A stretch of 64,000 nt of DNA from Myxocyprinus asiaticus (Eukaryota > Chordata > Actinopteri > Cypriniformes > Catostomidae). Both the position numbers and the translations under genes were made by a program. The DNA is taken from positions 42,399,826 to 42,463,825 of the forward strand of contig NC_059362.1 in NCBI RefSeq assembly GCF_019703515.2. The letters are read 5' to 3'. The notes beneath the pieces were generated by a model, which did not search any database, was not told the origin of the DNA, and was given only the letters and a program-made list of their open reading frames with translations. Positions 1-11,930 of the stretch are shown here, in pieces; position 1 is the stretch's first letter, and every line of letters starts with the position of its first letter.

Positions 1-418
1 TTTTATTTTAAAAAGTTGTGCAGATGATTTGACCTCGGCATGGTGCCCCATTTTACAACACTCTTTAGACACCCAAACTGTTCCTAACCATTGGAAAAAG
101 GCTGTTATTATACCAGTCCCAAATAGAACGCAATGTGTGAAAGTAAATAACAGTCTGTCACAACAAAAAATGATCAGTACGGGTGTTCCACAAGGCTGTG
201 TTAGTTCACCAGTCCTTTTTACACTTTTCACAAATGAGTGCTCAAGCAGGCACTCACAGAATTATATTTTTAAATACTTAGATGACACTGCTATTTTGAG
301 TTTACTTCATGAGCAAGACAATTCCAGCACTATCTACCGGTTGGAAATAAGGCTGTTTGTTGACTGGTGTGATAATAACTATTTTATAATAAATGGAAAC
401 AGAGGAGATTGTCTTTGA
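1..418 (+). pseudogene. LINE reverse transcriptase fragment (L2/Rex1-like)
   Basis: The frame at 29-418 carries a reverse-transcriptase palm signature: GVPQGC, then SPVLFTLFTNE, then YLDDTAIL, the Y-x-D-D catalytic box. This order is typical of non-LTR retrotransposons of the L2/Rex1 type in fish. Only about 130 residues are open and no endonuclease domain is visible, so the copy is truncated and dead. It lies upstream of the zinc-finger-like exon, probably in its intron. The clade assignment is inference from motif similarity to the second LINE fragment near 40.6 kb. Confidence 0.75.
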
Positions 419-639
419 TCCTGTACTGTGTGTCATTTTTAATGTTCAATAAAATGCAGCAACATGGAGTCCACAGCAAATTTCCCCTTGGGAACAATAT
501 AGTATAATTTGACTTTGATATAAAATTAGTTGCTATTTGTGATTTGTTATTTATTAAAACTAGCAGCCCTTGTGCATGACAACAAATCCTGTCCGCTCCG
601 GTGTCCGAGATAATTTTGCATGCTCAAAGTCTAGTGTGA

Positions 640-990
640 CCACCCCTTAAAGCCACATCATTTCAGTTTGAAAACTAAATGTTCAGTTTCCTAACGCAAT
701 CGTTTTCCAAAGTATGTGGATATGGAGAGCGTTTTATGAAAGTCTTCGTTTTTGGTGGAGGAAAACACCGTTCTAGTGTGGATGAGAGGCATAAGCATAT
801 GTGTTTGAAAACACAATCTCAACGTGGCCTAAAAACACGTCTCGAGCATTCCATTCAATTTGTTGCACTGCGTCAAACTTTTATTTAAACCAAGAACGTG
901 TTCTCTCTGAACGGCCCCCTAAATTGCCCTTTTTAGTAGGGATTAGGCTTTTTAAACTTACAGTCTGTTTTATTTAATCAAACCATGTTT
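640..990. repeat. Probable DNA-element remnant in intron
   Basis: The stretch between the LINE fragment and the exon at 999 has alternating GTTTT/AAAAC blocks and phrases such as AAAACACCGTTCTAGTGTGG that look like interspersed fish MITE sequence. No convincing coding exon is seen in it. It ends in a polypyrimidine tract and TTTCTGCAG, the acceptor of the next exon. Confidence 0.35.
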
Positions 991-998
991 TTCTGCAG

Positions 999-1580
999 AC
1001 CCATGACAAACAAACGCCATGGAAGAACTTCCTGGTTGTTCTGGAGGGAAATGTTGAAGACAGAGTGAAGAAGCCTAAAGGCTCTTCTCAGAAGAAGGAC
1101 AAGACTGTCAGTGCTGTTCTTGAACCCCAGAGTCAGAACAGTGACACAGGGAAAACCCAAGAAGTGGTGGCCGTGTCCGGAGAGCCTGTGACCATTTCTG
1201 GAGACTGGGCAGGGCCTGGAACCATTGCGCTGGTCAGCCATCCCTTCCCGGGCGACCTCACAGTCATCCAGACCGAAGTTCCAGTGGGGACACAACTTCA
1301 GCCCATAGTCACCACGGACGGTACCAGCGTCATCTCTCTGGATGCATCTACAGTTGGTTTGCCCGTGACACTCCCATTTTCTATCCCCATCTCTGTTGCA
1401 CATTCCTTCACTGTTTCTCCGTCGATATCCTGTTCTGTGCCTATCACAATTTCCGGTCATGTTTCAGAAGCCATCTTCGCTCCAGTGGCAACAGCAGCTT
1501 CGTCAGAAACCAAAACCACTATCCTGACTCCAGTTCCAGTTCCTCTACCTACATCTGATGAATGTGTAAAGGTAGAGTAG
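999..1580 (+). CDS. Terminal coding exon of a zinc-finger-type protein (candidate gzf1)
   Basis: An acceptor (TTTTTCTGCAG) precedes a frame that opens with THDKQTPWKNFLVVLEG, looks like the tail of a C2H2 finger (TH), and continues as a Lys-rich stretch (KKPKGSSQKKDK) and a long Thr/Val/Pro/Ser-rich low-complexity tail of the kind used as activation domains. About 193 codons run to TAG at 1578-1580. Earlier exons lie outside the window. The gene is tail-to-tail with napb; in human the zinc-finger gene GZF1 sits in that position beside NAPB, so gzf1 is a synteny-based inference, not recognition from sequence. The same frame stays open for 32 more codons after the TAG, to a second TAG at 1677-1679. 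It could be another C2H2 gene. Confidence 0.55.
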   Translation, partial: THDKQTPWKNFLVVLEGNVEDRVKKPKGSSQKKDKTVSAVLEPQSQNSDTGKTQEVVAVSGEPVTISGDWAGPGTIALVSHPFPGDLTVIQTEVPVGTQLQPIVTTDGTSVISLDASTVGLPVTLPFSIPISVAHSFTVSPSISCSVPITISGHVSEAIFAPVATAASSETKTTILTPVPVPLPTSDECVKVE

Positions 1581-1679
1581 ACACAGGTTTCAGACTCCCA
1601 ACAGGAAGTCACAGAGGTCACACAGACTGTAAATGATTCAAACAGCATAGAAATCTCAACAGGAGAGAATGCAGAGTAG
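1581..1679 (+). other. Coding-like extension beyond an in-frame TAG
   Basis: After the TAG at 1578-1580 the same frame stays open for 32 codons and has the same Gln/Thr/Ser/Val/Glu-rich composition as the tail before it, ending GENAE then TAG. A CAG-to-TAG change would explain it, as would a naturally extended allele or readthrough. Whether this is 3' UTR by ancestry cannot be told without relatives. Confidence 0.4.
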
Positions 1680-2045
1680 TTTGATTCTCATATCTGTGGT
1701 CTTTGTTTTTGTTCTACACTTTCCAAAAATATCATGTTTGCATTGCTTTATCAGCTGTAAATACTCGTTTGTTTTGTAAAGACAGATTTCATAACTCTAT
1801 GAAGAATTATGTCAAAATGTCTGAATTCTGGCAGTCTTGATTTGGTACAGTAACTGGAGAAAGACATGTAGATCATATGTAACCCGAAGCGTATTCTTAG
1901 ATCACATTTGAAAATTCTGCTCTTTGTTTTACAATATCATATAGGCAACAATTTCCTTAGCTTGTGCTTAAGTTTTGTTCAAAGGATAGGAAAGTTCCCT
2001 CATAAACCATAAATTATTTGCTTTTTGTTGTTTATAATGTATTTC

Positions 2046-2345
2046 ACAGTAATTCAAGTCGTCATTTTTATTTGTATAGCGCTTTTCACAACACACATCA
2101 TTTCAAAGCAGCTTTACAGAAAATCATGCATTAACAGAAAGTGAAAACTGTAATATCTATGAAGTCTTCGAGTCATCATTGTGTAGTTTGATTAAATATG
2201 ATTGTAAATTGTGTATAAAAATAAATAATTAAATCATAATTGTATTTAGAACCCCAGTGAGCAAGCCGAAGGCGACTGGTGCAAAGAACACAAAACTCCA
2301 TAAGATGTTGGTTAATGGAGAAAAATAACCTTTGGAGAAACTAGG
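2046..2345. repeat. Retroelement 3'-tail-like repeat
   Basis: The segment from ATTTGTATAGCGCTTTTCAC through CAGTGAGCAAGCCGAAGGCG is a recognisable interspersed fish repeat. A degraded relative of its second half is seen at about 25687-25765 (CCCCAGTGAGCAAAGG...). No open frame is present. The class is not certain; it resembles the 3' end of a LINE or SINE. Confidence 0.45.
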
Positions 2346-2349
2346 CTCA

Positions 2350-2871
2350 CTGTGGGGGCACCATCAATCATGCCATGGTCCAAATCACTGAGATCAAATC
2401 TTTTCCCCATTCTGATGGTTGATGTGAACATTAACCTAAGCTCCTGGCCTGTATCTGCATGATTTACTGCACTGCTGCCACACTGTTGGCTGATTAGATA
2501 ATCGTATGGATGATTGTTGGTGTCAGACGGGCTGGTTTGAGTATTTCTGTAACTGCTGATCTCCTGGGATTTTCACACACAACAGTCTCTAGAGTTTACT
2601 CAGAATGATGCCAAAAACAAAAAACATCCAGTAAGCGGCAGTTCTGCGGACGGAAACGCCTTGCTGATGAGAGAGGTCAACAGAGAATGGCCAGACTGGT
2701 TCAAACTGACAAAGTCTACGGTAACTCAGATAACCACTCTGTACAACTGTGGTGAGAAGATATCATCTCAGAATGCTATTCCGAGATGCGGGTTGTCGCT
2801 GTTTTGGCGGCACGAGGGGGACCTACACAATATTAGGCAGGTGGTCTTAATGTTGTGGCTGATTGGTGTAT
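2350..2871. mobile_element. Chimeric, rearranged Tc1-like element remnant
   Basis: Bases 2350-2510 match, in reverse orientation, the 5' end of the Tc1-like family also present at 12049-12584 (shared phrase CATTCTGATGGTTGATGTG). From about 2511 to 2790 the same family continues in the opposite orientation (ACGGGCTGGTTTGAGTATTT). The last 80 bases (GGCACGAGGGGGACCTAC to GGCTGATTGGTGTA) are instead the right end of the other Tc1-like family at 10694-11847. The piece is therefore an inverted junction plus a chimera of two families. A broken transposase N-terminal frame remains at 2661-2921. Confidence 0.7.
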
Positions 2872-4955
2872 GTAGGCTATATTGTTTTGCAATAACAGCT
2901 CACTTAAAAATCACAGATTAATAAATATAAAATGTATTTTGTGTTAACCATTATCACTTCCTTTTAGATGTAGGCCTAACTGAAAAACAATCTTTTACCT
3001 TTTCTGAAGAAAATGTGCTGCTAATCATAAATTCAAAAAAAAAAAAGTAAAAACTAAATACATTGCCACAATCACTAAGTCCAGCTGTTTAGGCATGTTA
3101 TTGTAAGAATATATCAGAACGTACTAATATTTTTCTCAGCTAACTAGCCAAAATACTTCCTGACAGAGACCGCCTTTTGTCCCGCACCTGCAGCCAATCC
3201 AGCAGCAAAATGCCTTCATGGACGTCACAAAAGGACAGCATCGACATTCTTCCAAGTTCTCACATAACACAAAAGCAGTTTTAGAACCATATTTGTCATG
3301 TCAACAGTTATTTCCTTGTCTGGTCTTGTGGGCTTAGTCAAAACGCTTTTTCTTATCACGGATATATTAGGCTACACTGTTTCCAGAGTTGTGATTACAT
3401 AGGTGATTAATGCAGAATATGACGTAAATGTAACAGTATATTAACTTGGTTAACATTAAAAGTTTCTTTGCCTGTGAACACCGCTGCTTCCTGTTGAATG
3501 CGCAGTAATTGCGTATGATGTGCTGTGGTTTACACACCCACCAGATGGCGCCATTGACCGCTAGATATTATAAAAACCGATAACTGACTAGCAGAACGTA
3601 TAAATAAATATCGGTTAAAAAACATCGGTATATCTGAAGTACTTGTTGCCTGTTTTATCATTTGCCTGACAAGTCTGATAATTTAGGAACTTAATAGCAC
3701 ACAAAAGACGCACATCATTATTGACATGACCGTATCACTAACGTAATGAATTACATGTCAAATTTTAATGCTACGGCTAACTAGATTTAAACCAATATAA
3801 TGGTCTCAAGATCATGAATCGTGAAGCCATTTCAATATTGATTTTTATTTGTGTACATTCTCACAGATATTCAGCAAAGACATGAGTTGCTCTGTGGGAA
3901 AGTACATCGTTTGGTAAGTTTTCATGGCTTCTTAAAAATTGCTAAAATACGGACAATCACACAACACTTAAAACACAGTGAATGACATGCGCTGTTAAAG
4001 ACCAATGAAGTAGAAAGTGTATATGAGCTACGCATATATAACACTACACACATATAAAGCATGTTAATAGAAGGTTAAACATGGATTTTAACATTTCCTC
4101 AATTTCAGTGCAGATGGAAAAGTCATTTACTTCAATAGTGTAAAAATCCATAAATGAATTTTTATAATAATAATTCAGACAATAAATAAATAAAAATGTA
4201 AGAAACCAACGTCGCAAAATAAATAAAATGAGGATACTTATTTGCTTTAAGTATACGCGCAATAAAAAATTACATTTCAGATTTCTGTAAGAATTTAAAT
4301 TCCATTTCAAAATGTTAGATCTGGGAAATTGAAGTTCTCCAGCACATATCAATAGTGCTGGCGGCCCCTGCATAAATGTCAACTAGCGTTATTACATAAT
4401 AATGAAAATGAGACATGTTCAATTCCTGTTGTAGATGGTTGAATTTTTGAGGCCTATGTGCCAACTACTGTATCTGACTAACAAATTACAAAATTGCACA
4501 AATAAAAATACCTTAAATTTGTATGTCTAAATAATATATATAACTCTGCAGCACTGACTCAATAATTACATCTGTACATCTCATGCAGCTCTAGCACATT
4601 GCAATTCAGTGGCTATTGCAAAAGAAACCAAGGACTATCCTTGTAATTCACTCTGCTGAACCTATTCACTCAGTTTCCAGAGACGTCCTCCAAAAGTGAC
4701 AGGAAAACTGAGGTTTCGAGGTTCCGAACCAAAAGAGATCTTTGAACTGGAGTGCTAAATTTCGATATGTGCTATATTATATAGTAACTGGATATCAACA
4801 GAGTACAGGCTTAAATATTGTCTGAAAATGTTGCCGCAATACATTTTGACATACTGTCTTGGGAGACCTGGACTTGACCATTGCACAAAACTGCTGTGAA
4901 ATGGAAATGGGAGGAGGAGGGTGCCATGCAGTGGGTGGTCTCCCCACTGTCCAGA
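2872..4955. other. Gene-free interval between the zinc-finger-like gene and napb
   Basis: AT-rich sequence without supported exons. Around 3480-3640 there is repeat-like sequence with ACCGATA/TATCGG motifs, a style seen again near 63020-63120, suggesting an old DNA-element family. The part close to 4956 should hold the napb 3' UTR, but I could not fix its polyadenylation signal. Confidence 0.4.
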
Positions 4956-7900
4956 TCATTTCAGGTCACCCTCTTCCCCTTGAACGGTCTTCTTGATCCG
5001 CAGAAGCATAGTGGTCAGCCACTGGTCCAAGCGAGAGATGGAATCAAACTCCTTTACCTAAAAGATTGACAGAAAAACTGCATTATATGAAAAGTCCATT
5101 ATATAGGGAAAAATACACAAAATTACATTTTGTTAACCATTAATAAAGCAAAATTTGTGACTAAAAGACTTACTGCTTCTGTAAACGCTTCTGCGTTCTG
5201 TTCCTCATGGGCCTCTAGAAGTTTCTGGAAGAACAAAATCTCTTATAAGTACACAACAATAATTATAAAATAGATATTTCTGGCTTAAATGGGTTTTGAA
5301 ACAACAATAGATTATATGCATATCTATGACCGCACATTAATTGAATTCTATGTTAATGTGCACTACTACAATCATGTTCCAGTCAATATAAATGCCCAGA
5401 TTAATATCAACAATAATCCTGATGATTAGGAAGTTACATCAATCATAGAATGTTTTTTGAACGTGGTGTTAATTGGCAACTGCAAACAGCCTACTGTAAG
5501 TAACAGGCTAATGAATTATATTACTTAGTGGAATTATTTATTGTGTTTTGTTGTGTTAATAGGCTTCACGTAATGCCTAAAAACACCCTTTAAAAACGGT
5601 AAAATCATTCTATAGCACAACGTTGAGTAAAGGTCTGCACGGGCATTAAGTTAAAGGAATAGTCCAGGTTCAATGCAAGTTAAGCTCAATCGACAGCATT
5701 TGTGGCATACTGTTGATTAGCACAAAAAAAATTTCTTTTTGTTTAAAAAAGCAAAAACCGAGGTTATGCTAAGGCACTTACAATGGGGCCAATTTTTGGA
5801 GGTTTAAAGGCAGAAATGTGAAGCTTATAATTTTATTAAAGTGCTTACATTAATTCTTCTGTTAAAACTTTTTTTGTGTATTATTTTATCAGTAAAGTTA
5901 TTTAAATTATAATTTTTATGGTCCTTTTAGGCTTTTAGAGTTGCATTACATCATCATGTCATTGAAGTTGTAAAATTGGGTATAACTTTACACAGAAAAG
6001 GTTAGTTAGCGGGTTATTTTATCACACTAAAATCTTGTTAACACAGTGTGTATTTTAATGTTTACGGATTGGCCCCAATCACTTCCAACAGTGCATCACT
6101 GTTACCCAGATTTTTGCTTTTTTTTTTTTTTTTTTAAAGAAAAGGAGGGACGAGACGAATTTTTTTTGTTGTGGTAATCAACATTATGCCACAAATGCTG
6201 TCGATGGAACTTAACTTGTATTAAACCAGGAATATTGGAATAAAGACCAAACCCGGCCAATACCTAAGACTGTGTGACGGTACCGTCAAATTTTAGCCTG
6301 TACCTGACCTGAACCTGCAATCGCTCATTCTCTTTATAATTTCTTCTCCAAGCAAGTAAATTTGTTGAAATAGGCTGTATTTTATTTTAGCATTGTAGAC
6401 AACCTTTGTAACAGTATAAAAACAGTAAAAGTACACAGTTTTACATCGAAAAACTATTAAAAACAGAGTGCAAACGCAGGCAAAAACACATTCGGTGTGA
6501 ACAGCCTGTTTGTGTGTGTCTGTAAGTGAGAGCATGTGCACGAAGTTACATCAAAAATTATATTTTTAAATCATTTAGCCCATTTTATATATCAAATTGT
6601 ATTTATAATAATAATAATAATAAAATCAAAATAAAGGTTTATTTTAAAATGGATAGTGCCAGTTCTGGATGCTAATTGGTCAATACAGTCCAGTCGTGCT
6701 AAAAAAAACACGATATGATGATAAACACCTGTTCACTTATCTACTGTCAATCTCACTATGCAGCACCCATAGAGAATACCTATAAAAGTCTAAAAGTTCA
6801 CATTATAGTCAAACTATAATGGACAAACTGTGCTTAATATTTGTATTATGTAGAAACCATTTATAAAATCAATAAGCAATCCACTGCGTATTGTGCATAC
6901 CAATCCCCCAACATTGTATGCCCTTTAACCTCTCATACCTTACTGTTTAATTGTAAAACATGGTTGTGTAAGCAACAAGAACTGAGAATCACAAACCTTC
7001 AAGAGTTTGCACTCTCTTGAGTCTGAGAAGGCTGGAAACATCTCCTCATACTTTCCAACAGCGAGCTACAACAAAAAGAAAACAAGTTACAAATGCCATC
7101 CGATTCTGCAGCAATCTCATTATCAACCACTTCCCCCGATCACAAACTGACCTTTGCGTTGAGCTCATCCACGATAAAGTGACACAAGGAAGCTTTGAAA
7201 AAGTATTCTTTGGCGCTGTATTTCAGTAGAGGATTATCCATGGTGTTGGTTCCAACCTGTTTGCAAATACAAACACACATTTCTGAGTAACTTAGAGACT
7301 GTTGGTGTTCGAGTAATGTTGAACAAATGTTTTAATATCTGCAGAAGACCAACAGATGCCATACCTGCTCATAAATCTCTATTGCCTTATGGTACTGTTC
7401 TAACTGAGCACTGTATGAAGCCACCTTTAACAGACACTTGTTTGCAGAGCTGTAAATTAAGCAAACGTACCATTTCAAAGCTTCAAACGACAATCAAAAC
7501 ATCATAACTAACCTCTGAAAGCCTGTTACCAGAAGGTTAAACAATGTTAAAAGTAACTGATTTTTAAAAATCCATTATTTTGCTTCTGCTGAGCAGGCTT
7601 ACCTGTTCGATTCTTCTCCTTTGTAATAGTCGGCAGCTTGTTCATAATGTGCAATCGCCTTTGGACAACCAAAAACAAAATAATCTTAACCAGTGACAGA
7701 ATACTGTTTAACATTTAAACTTTAAACCTCTATGAGGGAAAGACCACAAACTAGCTAAACAGTATCTTAATTCAGCTTAATTATTTCAAATTAATGTAAA
7801 TTCAATAATTAAAAATGAGATAGGTAAAGTTGTTAGGATAAACTTTGATGTTGGCTGCTATACAAAGCCTTGTCTGAAAGTTTAAAACTTGTATTTACAA

Positions 7901-8182
7901 GTTCTAACAAGATGTGGACAGTTTTTACAAGTCGGAATCTCATAATTACGATAATTGTGACATTAATTGAACGCACCATAATTCTATGGTATTTTTCTGA
8001 GATAAGTCTGATCAATTAGAAAAGTCATAGCATATTATTCCAGAACAGTCTGAAGGTCTGTGCCAAATTTGGTGGATGAAACTTGAAAGCTCTATGACAG
8101 TGCTTCCCAATCTTTTTTGCCATAAGTAACCCAACAGCACGATCAGTAAGGCTCAAGTCCCCTTCATCGTCATATGTGCATA

Positions 8183-8260
<78 letters not shown>

Positions 8261-10592
8261 GATGATGTTTATTCATCAACAACAACAAAAACAAAACCAG
8301 GTCAAATAAGCTGTGCAATGCGCAATTAGAACAGGCTAATGCTGTTAATTATACAGGGCAGGGGATCTCCTAACTTGGTACATTGGGAAAGTTTAATTTT
8401 ACAAATATAATTTTATCAGTAGTTTTTCATCATTTTGATAGATCGTAGCATGTATAAACAATAAACATGCAGGCCAAACTATATACATGTATTGCTAGGC
8501 CTGCATGATTATTGTTTACATGCACAACTGTACTATTTACAAGTAATGACACTGATATGTAGAACAAATGCTAAAAATGGTACTGTCTCTTTAAGAAAAC
8601 CTGCAGCTCTGCATTTTGTTTTAGTTAAGCAAAGATTAACGAGAGAGAAACCGCACGGCTTCTTTATTATAATTAAATGTTTCTTTTTTGTAGCTTTTGA
8701 TCAAGAGCTGACTGTAAAGAACAGAAAGGATATTAAAAGAGACATTATTTAATTACAAATGGATTGCGTTGATCTCGTCTTTGGACTTATATCGTAGCTC
8801 AACTTCGCATATTTAAAGATCGATCTTGGTATTTTAAGAATGGGTATCAAGAACATTCAAATTAATATCACGATTAATCAGAAAATCTATATTTTTACCC
8901 AGCCCTAATCCCTGTTAGTTTTATTTTAAGTCATTCATTTTGTTTTATAAGTTCAACATAGCCAAATCCAATTCTTTTTGTGTACTCCCCGGAACCTGCA
9001 TACCCCCAGTTGCGAATCACTGCTCTTGGAGGAGTTCCAATTTATCATTTTGGTCTTGGTTTAGGAATTTTGGAAAAACCCTAAACCATGTCTGTAAAAT
9101 AACAGTATGTTGGCTTTGTAAAGTCAACTTAAAAAGAATTTTATGTCATAATTAAATGTTAAATAAAGCACTGTAGACGCAATATCACTCCACAGAAAGT
9201 TATCATTTTATATTTTCCATACAAAATATAACTAATGATGATATCACAGAATAACAGAATAATTGGTAATATTTGTAAGATTGAAAACTTTATTGCTTCT
9301 CCGGGTTCTAAAAATTATTATATAAAACAGCGTGTGCCAACAAGCCTAAAACAGCTACCATTGTGGAATTTCTGCAATGCTGGAAGAGCAATCAACACAC
9401 GCTGTACCTTCTCAATGTCCACAAGTTCTGACTCGTACACCTCTGCGATTGTGATATGATGCTTGGCTGCGATGGTGAATCTCCCCTGGGGACAAAACAG
9501 AGGAATATTATAAAACAATCCAATTGGTATTTAATTTAGTACCTATTACGCTTAATCAGTGAGTCTATTTGAATGTCTACATGTTTTGTGGTTCCATTCA
9601 ATCTCTGGATGCAGGTTTTGTGGTATAATCAGTGGAAGTTTATGAAATTTCTCCCTAGTTGTGGGAAGTGTCTCATTATAGTGCACTCAAGGGTTTTGAT
9701 GAGTTTTGTTAAACTGCCTGCTGTGAGTTTCTGCCATAATGGCCAGTGGATTCCTGGAGGGCTCAAACACTAAAAACCTGACTGTTTAAAACAGTACAGA
9801 AATGGCTGAACATTATATGCACTGTGGTTATGACTGGTACAAAAACAGCACTTGGAAAGTTGATTCCCATATATGTCCATCTTACCATGTCTGTGTAAAT
9901 ATCAATGGCTGCGTTTAAGCACTTGATAGCCTCTAATCGCAGCATTAAAGAGAAGGAGGGAAAAGTTACAGAGTTAAAGGGATATAACATACAGTATATA
10001 CACATCACAAACCTGCAATTTTTCTTCGAGTTGTCAAAGGGTTTATTAGTAACTTCTTTAGTATAGTCTCTAGCTAACTGACCTCAGGAAAACCATCTCA
10101 ATATTAGGTGTCACATGACAAATTCTGCTTTAGTTTACATAGAAAACAGGTAAACAATGTATAAAATGAAATCCATTCCATTTATTCCTGTGAGAAAAAA
10201 AAAAAAAGATCTATCATGACAGTCTTTGGATGATTCTCCATTCATTCAGGAAAAATCAGCTGTGCGACAAGTTAGGAGTATAATCTGTGGCCTCACCCTG
10301 TGGATCGGCCTTCTTGAAAGCGTTTCCGGCATCGACATAGCTGGTGGCTGAATCGTGTTTATTCTGTAGCTGCATGTGAAGTCTGGCTGCCTGACAGAAG
10401 GCATTCCCTGCAGCTAGATATAAACACAAAGCTCTTTAGTACAATATAAATATATAATAAACAGAATACTACATCCTATCATTTAAAAGCACCAGCTGTT
10501 TTACTGTACAACATGACACACTGTAATAACTTTCATTAACAAGTCACTAGCAAACATTTACAATTCCTACAGATCATGGGTATTTAAATAAA

Positions 10593-10672
<80 letters not shown>

Positions 10673-11854
10673 TACATACACACACACACACACACACAGA
10701 TCAGCCACAACATTAAAACCACTGACAGGTGAAATGAATAACCTTTATTATCTCGTTACAGTGGCAACTGTCAAGGGGTGGGATATATTAGGCAGCAAGT
10801 GAACAGTCAGTTCTTGAATGTGTTGGAAGCAGGAAAAATGGGCAAGCGTAAGGATCTGAGCGACTTTGACAAGGGCCAAATTGTGATGGATAGAAGACTG
10901 GGTCAGGGCATCTCCAAAATGACAGGTGTTCCCGGTATGCAGTGGATAGTACCTACCAAAAGTGGTCCAAGGAAGGACAACCGGTGAATCGGCGACAGGG
11001 TCATGGGCGCCCAAGGCTCATTTATGAGCATGGGGAGTGACGGCTAGCCCGTCTTGTTCGATCCCAGAGAAGAGCTACTGTAGCACAAATTGCTGAAAAA
11101 CATAATGCTGGCCATGATAGAAAGGTGTCAGAACACACAGTGCATTGCAGCTTGCTGCACCGAAAGTGCCTACTACAATGGGCATGTGAGCGTCAGAACT
11201 GGACCATGGAGCACTGAAAGAAGATGGCCTGGTGTGATGAATCACATTTTCTTTTAGATCATGTGGACGGCCAGGTGCGTGTACGTCGTTTACCTGGGGA
11301 AGAGATGGCAGCAGGATGCACTATGGGAAGAAGGCAGGCCTGCAGAGGCAGTGTGATGCTCTGGGCAATGTTCTGCTGGGAAACTTTGGGTCCTGGCATT
11401 CATGTGGATGTTACTTTGACACATACCACCTACCTAAAGATTGTTGCAGACCACGTACACCCCTTCATGGCAGTGGTATTCCCTGATGTCAGTGGCCTCT
11501 TTCAGCAGGATAATGCGTCCTGCCACACTGCAAAAATTGTTCAGGAATGGTTTGAGGAACATGACAAAGAGTTCAAGGTGTTGACTTGGCCTCCAAATTC
11601 CCCAGATCTCAATCCAATTGAGCATCTACGGGATGTGCTGGACCAACAAGTCCGATCCATGGATGCCCCACCTCACAACTTACAGGACTTAAAGGATCTG
11701 CTGCTAATATCTTGGTGCCAGATACCACAGGACACCTTCAGAGGTCTTGTGGAGTCAATGCCTTGATGGGTCAGAGCTGTTTTGGTGGCACGAGGCCAAG
11801 GGGACCTACATGATATCAGGCAGGTGGTTTTAATGTTGTTCGGTGTACACTCAT

Positions 11855-11930
<76 letters not shown>

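Noticed and set aside
4881..5069. Plus-strand frame of 62 codons
   Set aside because: Antisense to the last napb exon.
8025..8318. Frame coding a long (IY)n stretch
   Set aside because: Pure translation of the (AT)n microsatellite; the same applies to frames at 11782-12040.
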